Source: Branchiostoma belcheri (Eukaryota > Chordata > Leptocardii > Amphioxiformes > Branchiostomatidae). Taken from it: a stretch of 64,000 nt of DNA. The stretch spans positions 795,529 to 859,528 of the forward strand of contig NW_017804087.1 of assembly GCF_001625305.1 (NCBI RefSeq), given 5' to 3'. Numbering within the stretch: position 1 is the first letter of the stretch; each line of letters starts with the position of its first letter. A model generated the notes under the pieces. It was given only the letters and a program-made list of their open reading frames with translations, had not been told where the DNA came from and did no database searches. Both the position numbers and the translations under genes were made by a program. This document shows, in pieces, positions 11,508-23,989 of the stretch.

Positions 11508-11850
11508 GTTTCGTGCTTGTCGCGTAAGACAATGTCGATGTCGTGTGCTGTGTCTACCTGGCGCAGCGGTGTGCGACACCAGACAAATTAAACAGTGTTT
11601 GTGTCCGCCAGAACAGGCCTGAACATGCCTGAATTTACGACTGGGCGGAGCTTAGTCTCTCCGCGATCAGACTGGTACCAAGTCAGCAGAATGCGTGACA
11701 ATTCAGAGGAAGGTATCCTTGATTACTAACATTCTCTTGGGTTCGAATGTTCTAGAGAAAAATGTCTATTTGTTTTCACTTCTGCAACGAATGGTTCTGC
11801 ACATTCTCGTTGTGTTTGAAATAGTGTTTCTGTGCAAGTAGACGACAAAG
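11508..11850 (-). promoter_or_regulatory. Upstream block of LDLa copy C
   Basis: Fourth copy of the block, with GCCTGAATTTACGACTGGGC, GGTATCCTTGATTACTAACA and TTCTCGTTGTGTTTGAAATA. The homology continues to about 11950 and matches 13500-13640 (CAG.TGTTCCACCCAC), so the duplicated unit was longer than the gene plus promoter. Confidence 0.55.
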
Positions 11851-12466
11851 TTGGACTAAGTGTCCAGCTGTTCCACCCACCTAGAAATGTTGGGCATTTT
11901 TTTTTCTCTAGTTAACCTGACCTGGAAGAAAAATATGAGTGACCCTCCACCAGCAAATGCGACAGTAAATAAAGATTTCACGAAGTTCACAAATAGACAA
12001 TGTGTCAAATTTGTGGTTAATATGTCAAAGCTGAAGGTATTGTGTAGACAAGAACTATGTGACCGTTTGGGTCCTTCACCTTTGATATCGCGCATGCGCA
12101 ATTAAAACAATAACCATCTAATTTCCTACAGGTGAGGCTGTAAAAAGCATCAAACTTACCAAATATTTGATGAGGTCTGGTAGTTACCACGTGGTACCTG
12201 AATCTGCGAATAAGAATGCCCATCGCCTAGCCTAGATTAAGGCGGGTGCACCGGTGGCAAATGAAGGTGTGAGTCGTTAAAACAGGGTTATTCAGCAATA
12301 CTAAAATGCCATTGAAAGGCCTGCTTCGGGGGCTACCATTTTCTAATGACGTGCCAGTTGATAGGAGAATTTGTCAGCGCACGCTAGTGTCAATTTTGCT
12401 CGGCGAAGTTTTGAGCGGCAGTCTACATTAGCGGCGGTGTAGGAAAGAACACGAGTCAGCATCAAA
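11851..12466. other. Intergenic region between LDLa copy C and receptor copy 2
   Basis: About 600 bp between divergently transcribed genes. The first 100 bp is duplicated within intron 1 of receptor copy 2. The remainder probably holds the receptor's promoter and 5' UTR. I see no TATA box at a useful distance and no other gene. Confidence 0.4.
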
Positions 12467-15400
12467 ATGGGAAACCTGTCGACCACCGGAACAACACTGG
12501 CGGTGTTGTGGGGTCTGTGCTATTGCCTCCCAGGTGCATTTGCACTAACAGGTGAGCAACTAGTTATGTCAACTTGGGGACTACTGTAGTCATAATGCCC
12601 AAGAGAGTTTAATAACATCGGTGGTTCGTCGGCCTGGTGTCCAGTTTATCGCGACTTGGGTGGGGTCTTTCGGTTTCTGTAGTAGTTCCCCACCGCCCAG
12701 CTAACTTGGCTCCCTTGCAGGAGTTTCGTGGTAGGTGGTATATTTGCCAGACTGTCCCTTCCGGGGTTGGCCTGGAGTTCGTAGGCATGGAAGCAAGTCT
12801 TCGAGCTTTAAAGAGGAGGATTAATGTGTAATGTGAGGCTAACGTAAAGTATTTGTTGATCGCATTTGTCGTATCCCTTGGGGAAGAAGGATCCACACTG
12901 ATCCCAGCTTTGCTAAGTTTTAAAGTTCATCAATGTGTGTGCTCCAAGTCAGGCACAGATCCTGCCAAACACCCAGATATTCTAAGTACGTGTCAAAAGG
13001 AGCATGGTGTAGTTGTTACTTATCTAGGCACAGCCTCCTTACATTGCCAAGAAGCACAGTTTTACAGTTACGTGACGGTCATTAAGTTTTAGTACTATAG
13101 TCGGCCCAAGAGTGTACATTGGAGACTGAAATGTGAGAGACTTATCGTCAGTGCCGGTCATGGCAACGCTGGCATGGCCGATGGACAACAAACAGACATA
13201 CAAACAGAAGCAAGCCGGGCGCCATGTTTGGCTTGTCGGGGGGAAGTGTCGATGGTACCCTGTGCATGGGCCTACCTGGCACAGTGGCGTGCGGCATTGT
13301 TGAGATACGTTAGCGCAGATCTGGACATACCTGAATTTACGAGTTCTGGAGCTTAGTCTCTCCGGACTGGTACCGATAGGAAGCGTGCCAATTCAGGGTA
13401 ATTACTAGCATTCTCTTTGCATATGTTGTCTACAAAAGTATTTAGTTGCTCCAACTTGTGCGATGAACTGTACTGCACATTCTCGTTCAAAATGGTATTT
13501 CTATGCATCATCCGGTAGGAAACAGCAGTTTGATCCAGTACGTCCAGATGTTCCACCCACTTATAAATGTTGGGAACTTTTTTCTTGTCTTTTTGTCTCG
13601 AGTTGACCAGAACTGGAACGAAAATGACGGCTTCGTAGATACCTCCGTGAAATATTAATGAAACTTTGTTTCTGGCAGGCGGTTGGGTGGAGACCGACCC
13701 TACATGGGTGACACCGGGCGAATGGGAGGGCGAGGACGGCATCCGGCGGGTTGCCGGCTACGTCCTGGACGCCAACTTCAAGACGACATGGAGACCTGGA
13801 GATGAGGAGGCCTCCTGGTGGCTGACGTTTGATCTGCAGGCGCCCATGACGCTCTCCAGGATCCATATATGGTACAAGGGCAGCAGCGTCGACGTCACAG
13901 TCCTACGCTCGACTGGGCGAAGTTGGGCCGAAGTGGATCACAATTGGGGTCAACAAAACAGGGTTCTGTCACCTCTAAACGGAATCGATCTAAGTGACAA
14001 CCCCAACACAAAAGGGGTCTCACTTAACGAAATTGATCTAAATGGACTCCTCAGCCCCAGAGCCCAGCTTTGGCGCCTACATTTCCCGCGTGAGAATCAG
14101 GCAGAAATCATCGAAATCAGCGAGATCAGGTTTTTTCAGGGTAAGTGATCACTACTACATGACTGTATAGCGACTTTTTGCTGCAATTGTTGCCACCACG
14201 TTGTCAGCAACGATCGTCTCTTGTAAATAGACCTGTACATATTTTGTTATATCCGTGCAGCTTGCTCCCAAGTTGAGAGGACGGTCTGCACAGACGGAGA
14301 CTGTGACGTGCATGAGGTGATCTGTGACGGCATAGTCGACTGTGACGATGGGAGCGATGAAAACAACTGTGGTAAGGCACGAACAAGGAGGGGGGTTAGC
14401 AGGGTTGAACTGAAGCCTGCACATATCCTATCGAAAGGGAAAAACAAAAACAATAGCACAGTCCAGAAGACTTTGTGTAATAAAGATTGTCAGATTATTA
14501 TGGCTTCATCGTATGTCTTTCAGTTGCACATGCTCATCGACCTGTGTGCATATATTGACACTAACTCTTCCGACTCTCTTTCTTCTTCACTACAGATGAG
14601 GAGAGGTGCCTAAATGGAACCACCATCAGCACGACACGAGTGTGTGACGGTACAGACGATTGTGGAGACAACTCGGACGAAGAGAACTGCTGTAAGTATT
14701 AGATGTGCATAATTTCCTTTTATTGTTTCAAAGTATAAAATAAGCTGACGCCGTATGACCTGGCACAATGTAGATATGATGTTTCACTTATGTTTTATGC
14801 AGGCGAGCGACAGGGCGAGATATCTTGCAACAATGGACAGTGTATAAATTCCCGAAAAGGATGTTACAGTGATCTTGGAATTTTGGACCACATTCCCTGT
14901 CACGGCGCAGAAGAGCAACTAACAAAATATTCTACATGTGACGATATAGAAGATTGTAGCGATGGCAGCGACGAGTCTTGTCGTGAGTACATTGGCTGTA
15001 CATACTCATAAAATTCTACTACTTTTGATGTACAGTTAGGTTTGCCCCTGAGGCATCGCCTTTTCTGATTGGTCCAACGATTTCCCTTCTATTCTCTAGC
15101 TCCTTCCGCCTGTGACAATGGGGCCCTGTTCCATTGGGCCACTCGCTGTGACGGCAAAGATGACTGTGGAGACAACAGTGATGAGAAGAACTGCGGTGAG
15201 TTCTTCTTACATGTCACTGATTACACCACAACATCATTTACCACAAAGTGAATAGTGGGTACTAACGATGTCAGACGAGAACATTGTCCTATGTTCTTTT
15301 CAAGCTATGTCTGGCAGTTCGCTTAGCTGCCCCAGGATTAGCGTACCGTTTATTTGGGAGTTCAAAGTTAGATCTAGAAACACCGCAATTAATCTATTCC

Positions 15401-18400
15401 AATATTTTGTGCCTACCGGTAAATATGCAACGGTCCGTTTCGTGCATAGCATTAACGATGTAACTTTATATGTACACAGACTGTTACCACCTACGGGACA
15501 GAGGGGCAAGTTACAGGGGCCTAGCAAACAGGGACAGATCCTGTCAGTTCTGGACATCTCAGTACCCCCACGCCCATAACCACACTCCCGAGGCCTATCC
15601 GTCAGCAGGACTGGAGTGGAACTACTGTAGGAACCCGGACGGGAAGGACAGACCGTGGTGCTACACCAACAACCCGCTCGTCAGGTGGAGGTACTGCGAC
15701 GATGTCTTCGCCTGTGATGGTAACCTCAAAAAGTTTATTTTGTGGTGACACACGCTCAATGCTATTATGAAGCACGTTTATATTGTAATTTCCATCACAA
15801 GAAATTGGAACTACCCAAATAAGTCACACGTAATAACACACGTGACACGATGCAGTTGCAGTCTGTGGCTCTCCTGTCCTTGATGAGGAATGATTGTAGT
15901 GCCCTGATATAGATGGCCTCTTAAATACCACATTCAAAAAAGACGGAGGACGCCACAGACTTTCTACAACTTACGATCCACAGCTCACCGAGACACGTGT
16001 AATACATGCATAACGTGACGTCACGAAAGCGGTGAATTACTTATTCATTGACAAAGACTGAAGTTGTACAGTCGACTTGGAAACCGTTTTATGTCTCAGT
16101 CATGTTGTGAGGCGACCCTCTTTAAGGAGACCACCTGTCTAAGGTGACCACTTTTCTTTGGTCCCCATGGGTGGCCGGCTTGGACAGGTTTGACTGTAAT
16201 TCCAATTTCTTGCTTCATAAGGAACTTTTAAGATAACGCTCAATGCTGTTAACCTTTCTTTCAGATTGCTCAAAAGATTTAGCACACTCCATCTTAGAGA
16301 TACATTCGTATCTTCCCTTGAAATTAGCTTTTATGTATGAGTGAAATTTGCCAATAAATTTTGAATTTGCCCCCCTTCCACTTTTAGCCCCACCGACGCG
16401 TTGCTTCTATGCAATGGATAAGGGAAGGAGCTACGCAGGACAAATAAACAGGTAACATTAGCTGCAAAGTTTAGAAAATCCTCGACATCAAAACATTGAC
16501 ATGCATGGCCTACAAACGTCTACATATAATATAACTGTTCTTGGCTATAAATTAGCAGTAGATAAACTCTAAACTACAATTGACAGATCCAATCAGTGTA
16601 TGTCTCTGTACAGTTTAATCCATCTTTGTCTCTTGCTAAGTCTATTAGATATTTTGTACATGAGACTCGAGGTAGAAGTCTACGGGTAGGCAAAAAGGCA
16701 TCTAGAACGATAGTATTTTACGAATAGGTCAGCAATTTCAGTATTTTACGAATGAACACAGGCCCAAACAAACAATTCTTACTTTGTCGTTGTTTTAGAG
16801 AATTTGGAACGTCTTATTCCTGCGGATTTAGGCACATATGCTAACATGGTCATGGCCAATTAATTTGTCACACCGAGGCCTGCCACCCATCTTAGTGCTG
16901 GAGACTGTAATGACTGGTTTCCATAGTGACAACGAATGCCGAGCCCATATTGGTAGTTCTTGAATGCATTGGGAATGGTTCTCTCGAGCCTCACGCTGTC
17001 GGGGAAGGGTCCTATAAGCTATAAAGGCAAGAGGTTGTATAACAAAGGCTAGTGCCCCACTCTACCTACAGGGCAGGGGGGCGTCTGTGCCAGAGATGGG
17101 ACTCCCAGTCTCCCCACAACCACCCCCACACACCGCAGGCTCATCCTGATGCGGGGCTGGAGGAAAACTTCTGCCGTAACCCTGACAACAAGGAGCGGCC
17201 CTGGTGCTACACCACGGACGGGACGCGGAGGTGGGACTACTGTGACGTGATGGAATGTGCTGGTAAGGAACGCTTTGCCAAATATATTGCTGCGATCTAT
17301 TCATGTTATGTATATACTAATTCACCTTCACCTTGTCTCATCCTTGTCTGGAGGGTCGGGGACTGTGGTAGCGTGCAGCACAAGCTTCCATAAAGGTAAT
17401 TAAAGGTACGTAAAAAAACTAATTAAAGGTACATACAAAGCATCGTGAAACGATGTCAAGAAAAAGGCCAAACAGTAACACCTCTTTGGTCGAAGGATCT
17501 TAGAGCAAACCTTAGCGCACATGTACAGAAGATATCACAACGTTCGAAGCCAAATGATTAAAGTGCAGGAAAAAGCATTGGCTGTCATTCACTAGTTACT
17601 ATCTAATTTCCCAGATCCTTTCTCACTGAACGCCATCGACAAGACATGCTCGGAAAGCAATACCTGCCTCTTTAAATCGCATGAAGTTGATGATCGACGA
17701 TTTTGTCAATGTGACGAAGACTGTAGCTTTTTCGGCGACTGTTGCAAAGGCTTCGAGTTCGGGTAAGTAGATACCTAATTGTTTGACTTAGCTTTCTGGC
17801 AGCCCTTCACTACTCGGGACCCAGGCGTAATGGAAAACAGCTAACTCAGAATAACTATGGATATCTTAATCCTATCATGAACGTTCATCTGTGTTGGTAG
17901 TTACATGTTTAAAGCTAAAACTTTTGATCCAACAACATAAAGTTATCTTACCTAGAGCTTTCGACCAGTCACTCTGATCTTCCTCATCAGTAGACTGAAC
18001 CAGTGAGGCTCGTACTGATGAGGAAAACCATGAGGAGTGACTGGTCGAAAGCTCTAACTCTTCGTGTTGGATAAAAGGTTTTAACTGCTTCAGATGGTGA
18101 CCTTCCTTCTGGAAATCGAATCACAAAAAGATACGTGGTGATTTTCCAAGAAGGCCCACCTTGCATCACTAGAGTCAACTTATCATCAACGAGAATCATT
18201 GTGATTCATGAAGACTTTATTACATCCGCCGCAGCTCAACGACGCTCGACCACCACCACCTGAAGTGGAAGTGTGTGCCTAGCTTTTCTACAGTTAGATC
18301 GTTATCCTATTGGATGGTTGCTGACTGCCCTGACCAATGGACGGACGACGTCATAAGGGATCAGTGTTTGAAACCAGTCGATCCCTTCAACCCTAGTGAC

Positions 18401-20332
18401 CTGGTCTACTGGATGCCTGTGATAGACACAGATTTTTACCCTAAGACTGTCCACTATAGAAACATATTCTGTGCAGTTTGCAACAATGTGTCTTTCACAG
18501 ACGTAATCCTTTGGGAGTCTGAAGACAATGTTAAATGTTTTGGACTTCTTAGTTTGTCTTCACACACACCCAGAGGTTCCCTTGAGTACATCAACATCAC
18601 TAATAGTGGCGATTGCTTTGGGACGAACAGGCTAGCTCTTAACCCAAACCGTGATCCTACGTTGAACCCGAGACGATGTCTCCAGGCTGATATTTCCAGT
18701 GACACTTGTGATGTCGCAGCTTGTAGGTCCTATAGTAATCCAGTAACCATAGGATATAGGATTTACAAAAATGTACACTGTGCTCTTTGTGAAGGTCTTT
18801 CCCTCACGGCCATCACAAATCTATGGTGTGAAAGTGATTGGCCGGTTGACGAGCGTGGGCTTGCCGAGAAATTCTCACTGACTAATCTGTTCAACTTTAA
18901 TGCCGATGGAAGTGGTGAAAACAGTCTCAATCCGTGTCCCTCCGATGCCATATACGACCCCTTTGCAAGCACATGCCGGCTTTTCTCGTCCTCACCCAAA
19001 AGCCATGGCTCGTCAAACAAAACTGCCTCCTTACTAAACTGCAGCGAGCCCGCATTGACTTTTACATCTGAAGAGTTCCGAGTCCTTCCCAATGGTAGTG
19101 TCCACCTGTTGAGTTCTAACGTGTCCTGCCCGGCTGGGCAGGTGGTCATTCTGAACACAACAGCGTCAATCTGCGGAGAGTGCGTACTGCAACATTTCTC
19201 CCGGCAAACAACCGGCAGTAGGGACGCTGTCCAGGGTTGGCTAACTCTGGGTCTTGTGTCAGCGTCTGCCGTAGCCGTCACTGGTTTTGTGGTTCACACT
19301 TACAGGTCAGGCCAGTGGAAAAAAGTCTCGGAAAAGCTGAAGGTGCAGATGATGACATGCATGGCGGCTGCCGAAGTCCTGTTTGTGGCACGGGGGTTCG
19401 TCCCTCTAGGATCTGGCTGTATAGCGTTTGCGGTACTTCTGCACTACCTTCTGCTGACGGCATTTTCCTCCATGAACGCGCTAGCTGTAGATCTCTTTCT
19501 TACTTTTCGTGACAGTACAGAGAGGGCCGAACTGTACAAGTACGTCTTGTATGCCTGGCTGGTGCCGGTGCCTGTAGTCCTTGCCACAGTGATTGTGGAA
19601 TTCGGCAGTTCTGTCAGGGTGGGTTATGGAGAGCAGTGTTGGATCGGTAATCCAACAGCCAGTCTGGTGGCTTTTGGGGTCCCTGTTCTCGGTGCTCTTC
19701 TGGTCAATGTAGTCTTGGTCACGTTTGTCTTAGTGGCCATTCGAAAGGCGTTCGAGATAGCCGACGCTGCAAAGTCTCGCTCAGACATCAGCAAGGCCTG
19801 GGTGTACGTGCGCATCTCGTTCATGATGGGATTCACCTGGATTCTAGGCTTCATCTACCCTTACGTCAACAGCCCAGCTGTCCAGTACATCTTCATTGTG
19901 CTGAATGCTTCTCAGGGCCTGCTGCTGACAGTGTTGATGACATTGACGGGGGAGGTGTTGAAGAAATGGAAGTCTGCGATCATGGCACGCTTTGGTCTGG
20001 CTGAAGCTCATCAGGACAATGGACAAACCACCACCACTACAATGGGACGGACCACCAGAGGGAAGAAGGGGGTAACGGCAGGTGCAACCGGCTCTGCTAT
20101 AGAGATACCCATGACAACTTTTGCCGTTGTCGAGGATAACAGGGCACACGGTCAACTGGGTGAGGCTAACCAGGACAGTACACGCACCGCCAGTGCCAGC
20201 AATCCGCAGACCACTGCTGATGAAACCAAGGCAACAGCAGGTGGAACCGACTCTGCTACAGACATGCCCATGACTACTTTTGCTGATGTGAAGGAGAACA
20301 GGGATAAAGACGGGCGTTCGGCGAACCCTTAA
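12467..20332 (+). CDS. Mosaic adhesion-type GPCR, copy 2 (discoidin-like, 4 LDLa, 2 kringle, SMB, 7TM), complete
   Basis: Eleven coding exons: 12467-12551, 13679-14140, 14261-14371, 14596-14691, 14803-14982, 15100-15195, 15480-15719, 16388-16451, 17072-17262, 17615-17762, 18235-20332. They sum to 3771 nt, 1256 residues. Order: signal peptide (LAVLWGLCYCLPGAFA); a domain like F5/8-type C/discoidin (SWWLTFDLQAPMTLSRIHIW); four LDLa modules, one per exon; a one-exon kringle; a kringle split by an intron; somatomedin B (CQCDEDCSFFGDCCKGF); a Cys- and Asn-glycosylation-rich stretch; seven TM helices (GFTWILGFIYPYV is TM6); and a tail with two PMTTFA motifs. Most junctions are phase 1, which permits exon shuffling. 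No GPS cleavage motif seen. Paralogue of the gene at 1-5383 with identical exon layout where both are visible. Amphioxus adhesion GPCRs with kringle, LDLa and SMB domains have been reported before, as I recall. Confidence 0.88.
13120..13530 (-). pseudogene. LDLa-gene 5' relic inside receptor intron 1
   Basis: On the minus strand an ATG at 13225 sits in the same context (CAAACAGAAGCAAGCCGG..GCCAT on plus) as the signal peptide start of copies A-C. The block above it (CCTGAATTTACGAG, GAGCTTAGTCTCTCCG, TAGTTGCTCCAACTT) matches the cluster's upstream block. LDLa modules are missing. It is a truncated fifth member, lying antisense within intron 1 of receptor copy 2. Confidence 0.65.
16080..16205. 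repeat. Intronic dispersed repeat with internal self-complementarity
   Basis: Ends ACAGTCGACTTGG...CCGGCTTGGACAGGTTTGACTGT are partly inverted, and the middle repeats GACCACCTG/GTGACCACTT. This looks like a short non-autonomous element. No target duplication could be assigned. Confidence 0.35.
17885..18100. mobile_element. Foldback MITE in receptor intron
   Basis: GAGCTTTCGACCAGTCACTC (17955-17974) is inverted later as GAGTGACTGGTCGAAAGCTC, and the arms extend outward with partly matching AAAACTTTTGATCCAAC / GTTGGATAAAAGGTTTTA. The inner part also pairs (CCTCATCAGTA / TACTGATGAGG). It is a palindromic element related to the repeat at 453-625. Confidence 0.6.
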
Positions 20333-21050
20333 GATGGAGATGGAAAAGACACTAGTTTCTAATCCCAATCCTTAGATTCAACAACAGCTTCTAAATTCAA
20401 TCCTTAGCTATAGATTCAACAACAACGGCAGCAACAACAACTTACAGTACTAGTACATATCCCTATTGCAACAGGAACCAATGTTTCCAGTAGGGCGTTA
20501 CATTAAGAGTAAACAGCACAATCGGGAATGGCAGACTTCACTCCCTTACCCAGACTGCTTTGTCATACTTTCATCCCTGAGAATGTATGCGTTGTGCCAA
20601 AAGATAATCGCGGAAACACACACTAAAAGACACACAAACCCACAAACATCCTCATTCCCTTGACGAGCCCATGCTTTTTCCTAGACGAACTCGTGATGCC
20701 TTTTGATCTAACAAAAAAAACAACATTGTACTGTGTTTAGTGGTAAATGTGCAGATCTTGGCACATTGGCAATGCCAAATTTTGTCTATGTCCTCATCAG
20801 TGTTTAAATACAGTGTCAACGGTTAGCTAAAAGGCCCAGTGCCGTCAATCCCCCGTACCTTTCACAAAGGCACAGCATCAGGAATGTCAAGGGATCAAAC
20901 CCGGGACATCTTGGATCCGAGCCAAACGCTCTGACCATTACGCCACGCGATGCCACAATACAACACATGACCTGATCTCTTGTTGTTTTCATACCGACTT
21001 CTCCCAGGAAAAGTCTGGTATAGGCGATACAATAATTGCACACTGTATAC
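20333..21050. other. 3' flank of receptor copy 2
   Basis: Non-coding sequence after the receptor stop, with A-rich runs and a tRNA-derived SINE at its end. No gene recognised. Confidence 0.4.
20800..20962 (-). mobile_element. tRNA-derived SINE
   Basis: On the minus strand, GGCATCGCGTGGCGTAATGG holds an A-box-like element (TGGCGTAATGG). About 50 nt later GGGTTTGATCCC resembles a B box (GGTTCGANTCC). Spacing matches a tRNA. The acceptor and T stems do not pair well, so this is a tRNA-derived SINE head rather than a tRNA gene. The tail runs toward 20800. Confidence 0.6.
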
Positions 21051-22420
21051 CAGACAATTATAATTGATACCTTACCATAGACCCTTAACCCTCCCTTACC
21101 TACAGGCAGCCATCTAGTTTATAACAATATGGTATGAGAATTTTCTGTCAGTACTACAAACAACATTAGCCAAGCGCCCAAAGGAAGAGCAAGTGCCCAG
21201 AGTAGCATGATGCTGTAAAATGTTGAGACCTGCAATGTGGTATTTATAGATCTGAATTTTAAGTATGTAAAAGTGTGCAAGCATATGAACATAATAGTTC
21301 CCCAAACAATACACAAAGTTTTGTTATGAGAATTTTCTGGCAGAACTACATGTACCAAGAACATCAGCCAAGCGACTAAAGCAAGAGCAAATGCACAGAG
21401 CAGTACAGTAAAATATTCTAGACAATTCTCTACATCTAGTATTAAACATTAAATATTACTGGATACCAGCAGTGTGATCAAATGAGATTGTTTGGAGAAA
21501 TGAGTAACTTAACCAACTTTTTAAGAAAAATTGGAAACTTTGTATAAACCAAGTTGCCTATCTAAGGCGTAAATCACATGTTTTTGTCTCTTTAGTGGAA
21601 TATTGTGATTACAGTGTTTTAGAATGTTGAGACCTGCAATGTGGTATTTATGGATCTGAATTTTAAGTCTGTAAATGTGTATACTAAGCATGTGAATGAA
21701 TATAGCTCTAGAAGCAATACACAAGGATTTGTTATGAGAGTTTCATGGCGTAACTACTAATAATATTAGCCAAGTGACTAAAGGAAGAGCACATGCATAG
21801 AGTAGGACAGCAAAGTATTCTAGTATCAAGCTGAATATCACTAAATACAAGCATTGTGATCTAAGGAGAGTGTTTTGAGAAACGAGTGAATTGAAAAACT
21901 TAAAAAACATCAGTAACTTTGTATAAACTAACTTGACTATCTATAGTAAGTGATTTGTATAAGCTAAGGCATAGATCACGTTTTTGTGTTTATTTGGTGG
22001 AACATTTGTGACTCTAAGATGCTTTAAAATGTTGATACCAGTACCAGTGCAATGTGGTATTGATGGATCTAAAAATGTATGGAAAAATGTGTATACCATG
22101 GAGTTAAAATCATGTCTATACTAAGCATATGAATACAAACAATACACTATGTACAAAATATACATTGTTCTCCAAGCAATTCACAAAGTTTCTGTTATGA
22201 GAATTTCCCGCTACCAACAGCATCAGCCATGCGAAAAAAAAAACAGCAACATAGAGTAGCACTACATAGAGTAGTAAAGTATGGCACTTAATGATGTGCA
22301 TGAATTATTGAATACAATCCTACCCCAGACAATATTATTCAAGCTTGTAAAGAAATACCTCGATGCTATGCTTTAGTACAATATTTTGTAATTTTACATG
22401 TACTGATCAATGATGTCAAT
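21050..22420. repeat. Threefold ~400 bp tandem repeat downstream of receptor copy 2
   Basis: The marker ATGTTGAGACCTGCAATGTG recurs at about 21218 and 21623 and, diverged (ATGTTGATACC...GCAATGTGGT), at about 22028, a period near 405 bp. Each unit also has GAATTTTAAG, AACAATACACAA.GTTTTGTT and TTAGCCAAG-GACTAAAG-AAGAGCA. The third unit continues into CTTAATGATGTGCATGAATTATTG, also present once downstream of receptor copy 1 (5762-5786). Confidence 0.65.
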
Positions 22421-22639
22421 AATTCCAACACCCAGTGACAACACCATCAATTAAAGAATCAATGCATGTAAAAATGTTTGTGCTGCACCAGTTTTATGTG
22501 TTTATTTATTTGTTTATTGGTTGGCGATATTTCCTTCTGGTCAACTCTCTGACTGAGACAACAAAGAAGAGGGAGTCAATTTTAAAAGTGGGTTGAAGAT
22601 CTGGACAGGAAGTAACTAAGTCTTGTTATTGTTGTCTCC

Positions 22640-22800
22640 TACTACATGTAGATGAAGCACAGAAAGACAATTTCAAACACAAGAAGAATGTGTAGTTACT
22701 GTACAATCTTTTACTAAGTTGGAGCAACTACATTCTTTGACATTCGTCGACATGACACCAAGAGAATGCCACTAATCAAGGATACCTTTGTTTTTTTTTC
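22640..22800 (+). repeat. Distant inverted copy of LDLa-cluster upstream block
   Basis: GATGAAGCACAGAAAGACAATTTCAAACACAAGAA...AAGTTGGAGCAACTA...CAAGAGAATGCCACTAATCAAGGATACCT is the reverse complement, in order, of the outer half of the upstream block seen at 6.6, 8.1, 10.1, 11.6 and 13.3 kb. No LDLa coding sequence accompanies it. Confidence 0.65.
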
Positions 22801-23989
22801 TTGTCTTTGTGTGACATCCCCCGAACGACTTTTCAGTACCAAGGACAGGTTGTAGCTTGAAGAATCTTCTAATAACAGACCGACAAAAGACGTGGTGGAA
22901 AAAGTGACTCTACTTTATTTTTGACATTGCTGACAGCACGTATTGATGTACATTACATACACATTGCTGTGATTCTAACCAACTAACATTCCCAGATACA
23001 AACCTGAAAAGGGGGAAGGGGGAGTTACATTGTATACTGTAATAATACAGTTTCAGCTATTGGATGTCTATGCCTGTGATCACTTACTATGGCCTTTTCG
23101 AAATGGTTAAGTTTTTCACTACATCCACAGCTTGTTTTCTCACAGTTTTGAAATGCCAAACGGAGTAAAAAAAAGACACCATAATATCAGGCTTATGATT
23201 TGAGACTATAGACTAGGTACAAAGGCTTTCAGGTTCAGACTCCTGTTCAGTCACTACAAAATCACCAAGAATCAGACACTGCAGCTGTTAAGCCTGATAC
23301 CCAGGCTAAATTTCCATGCCAATTGCAGGTAAGTTCTAACATGGACAACTTTTCCACTGTCAAGGCACAGACATGACTTTTCAGAACAGAAACCAAAAGA
23401 AAATTGTTTTATTCAAAGAAATTTTTCTTCTACATGGATGCAATAAGCTGCTTCACAGGAGACATGCGAGGTCAAAGGTGAAGGCCCCTAACTTTGTAAA
23501 CAGTTCTTGTTTATACCATGTTTGATACAATTTGACATATTACCCATAATGTATCCCACTGTGTGTATACAATTTAAACTGCATGTTAACCAACTTATTG
23601 CAGTGTTTGTTGTGGGTCTCTAATAATGCACAATAATTGTAGTCCTCATCATAGACAATGGCACCATGTGTAGTATAGAATTCACACTTTAACTCAATAA
23701 TTCAGCCTTTTCCATACAAACATACACTTTGGTACTATATATTCTATACTATATGCCATCACCTTTTACCCAGTACAATAGGTATTCAAAACTTACATGC
23801 ATTATACCAATATAACTTCACATGTATGATACAAAACAAATTCAACTGTCACAGCATTATCTGGAAGATTTGAAGTAAAATACTGCTTTACAAAATAATT
23901 ATTGCATTATCTGCAACCTATGCCAATAGTCGTGAAGTTGAATCTGTAATGCTCATGAATTTTGAGAAACTATGTAGAAATCTTTTTAA
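22801..23989. other. AT-rich intergenic stretch with one dispersed repeat
   Basis: No coding potential recognised. Around 23460-23640 the text GAGGTCAAAGGTGAAGGCCCCTAACTTTGTAAACAGTTCTTGTTTA...TTTGACATATTACCCAT recurs in the multicopper oxidase intron (49450-49580), marking a dispersed repeat. Confidence 0.5.

Noticed and set aside
20875..20960. A true tRNA gene on the minus strand
   Set aside because: A- and B-box-like elements exist, but acceptor and T stems do not pair; a SINE explains it better.
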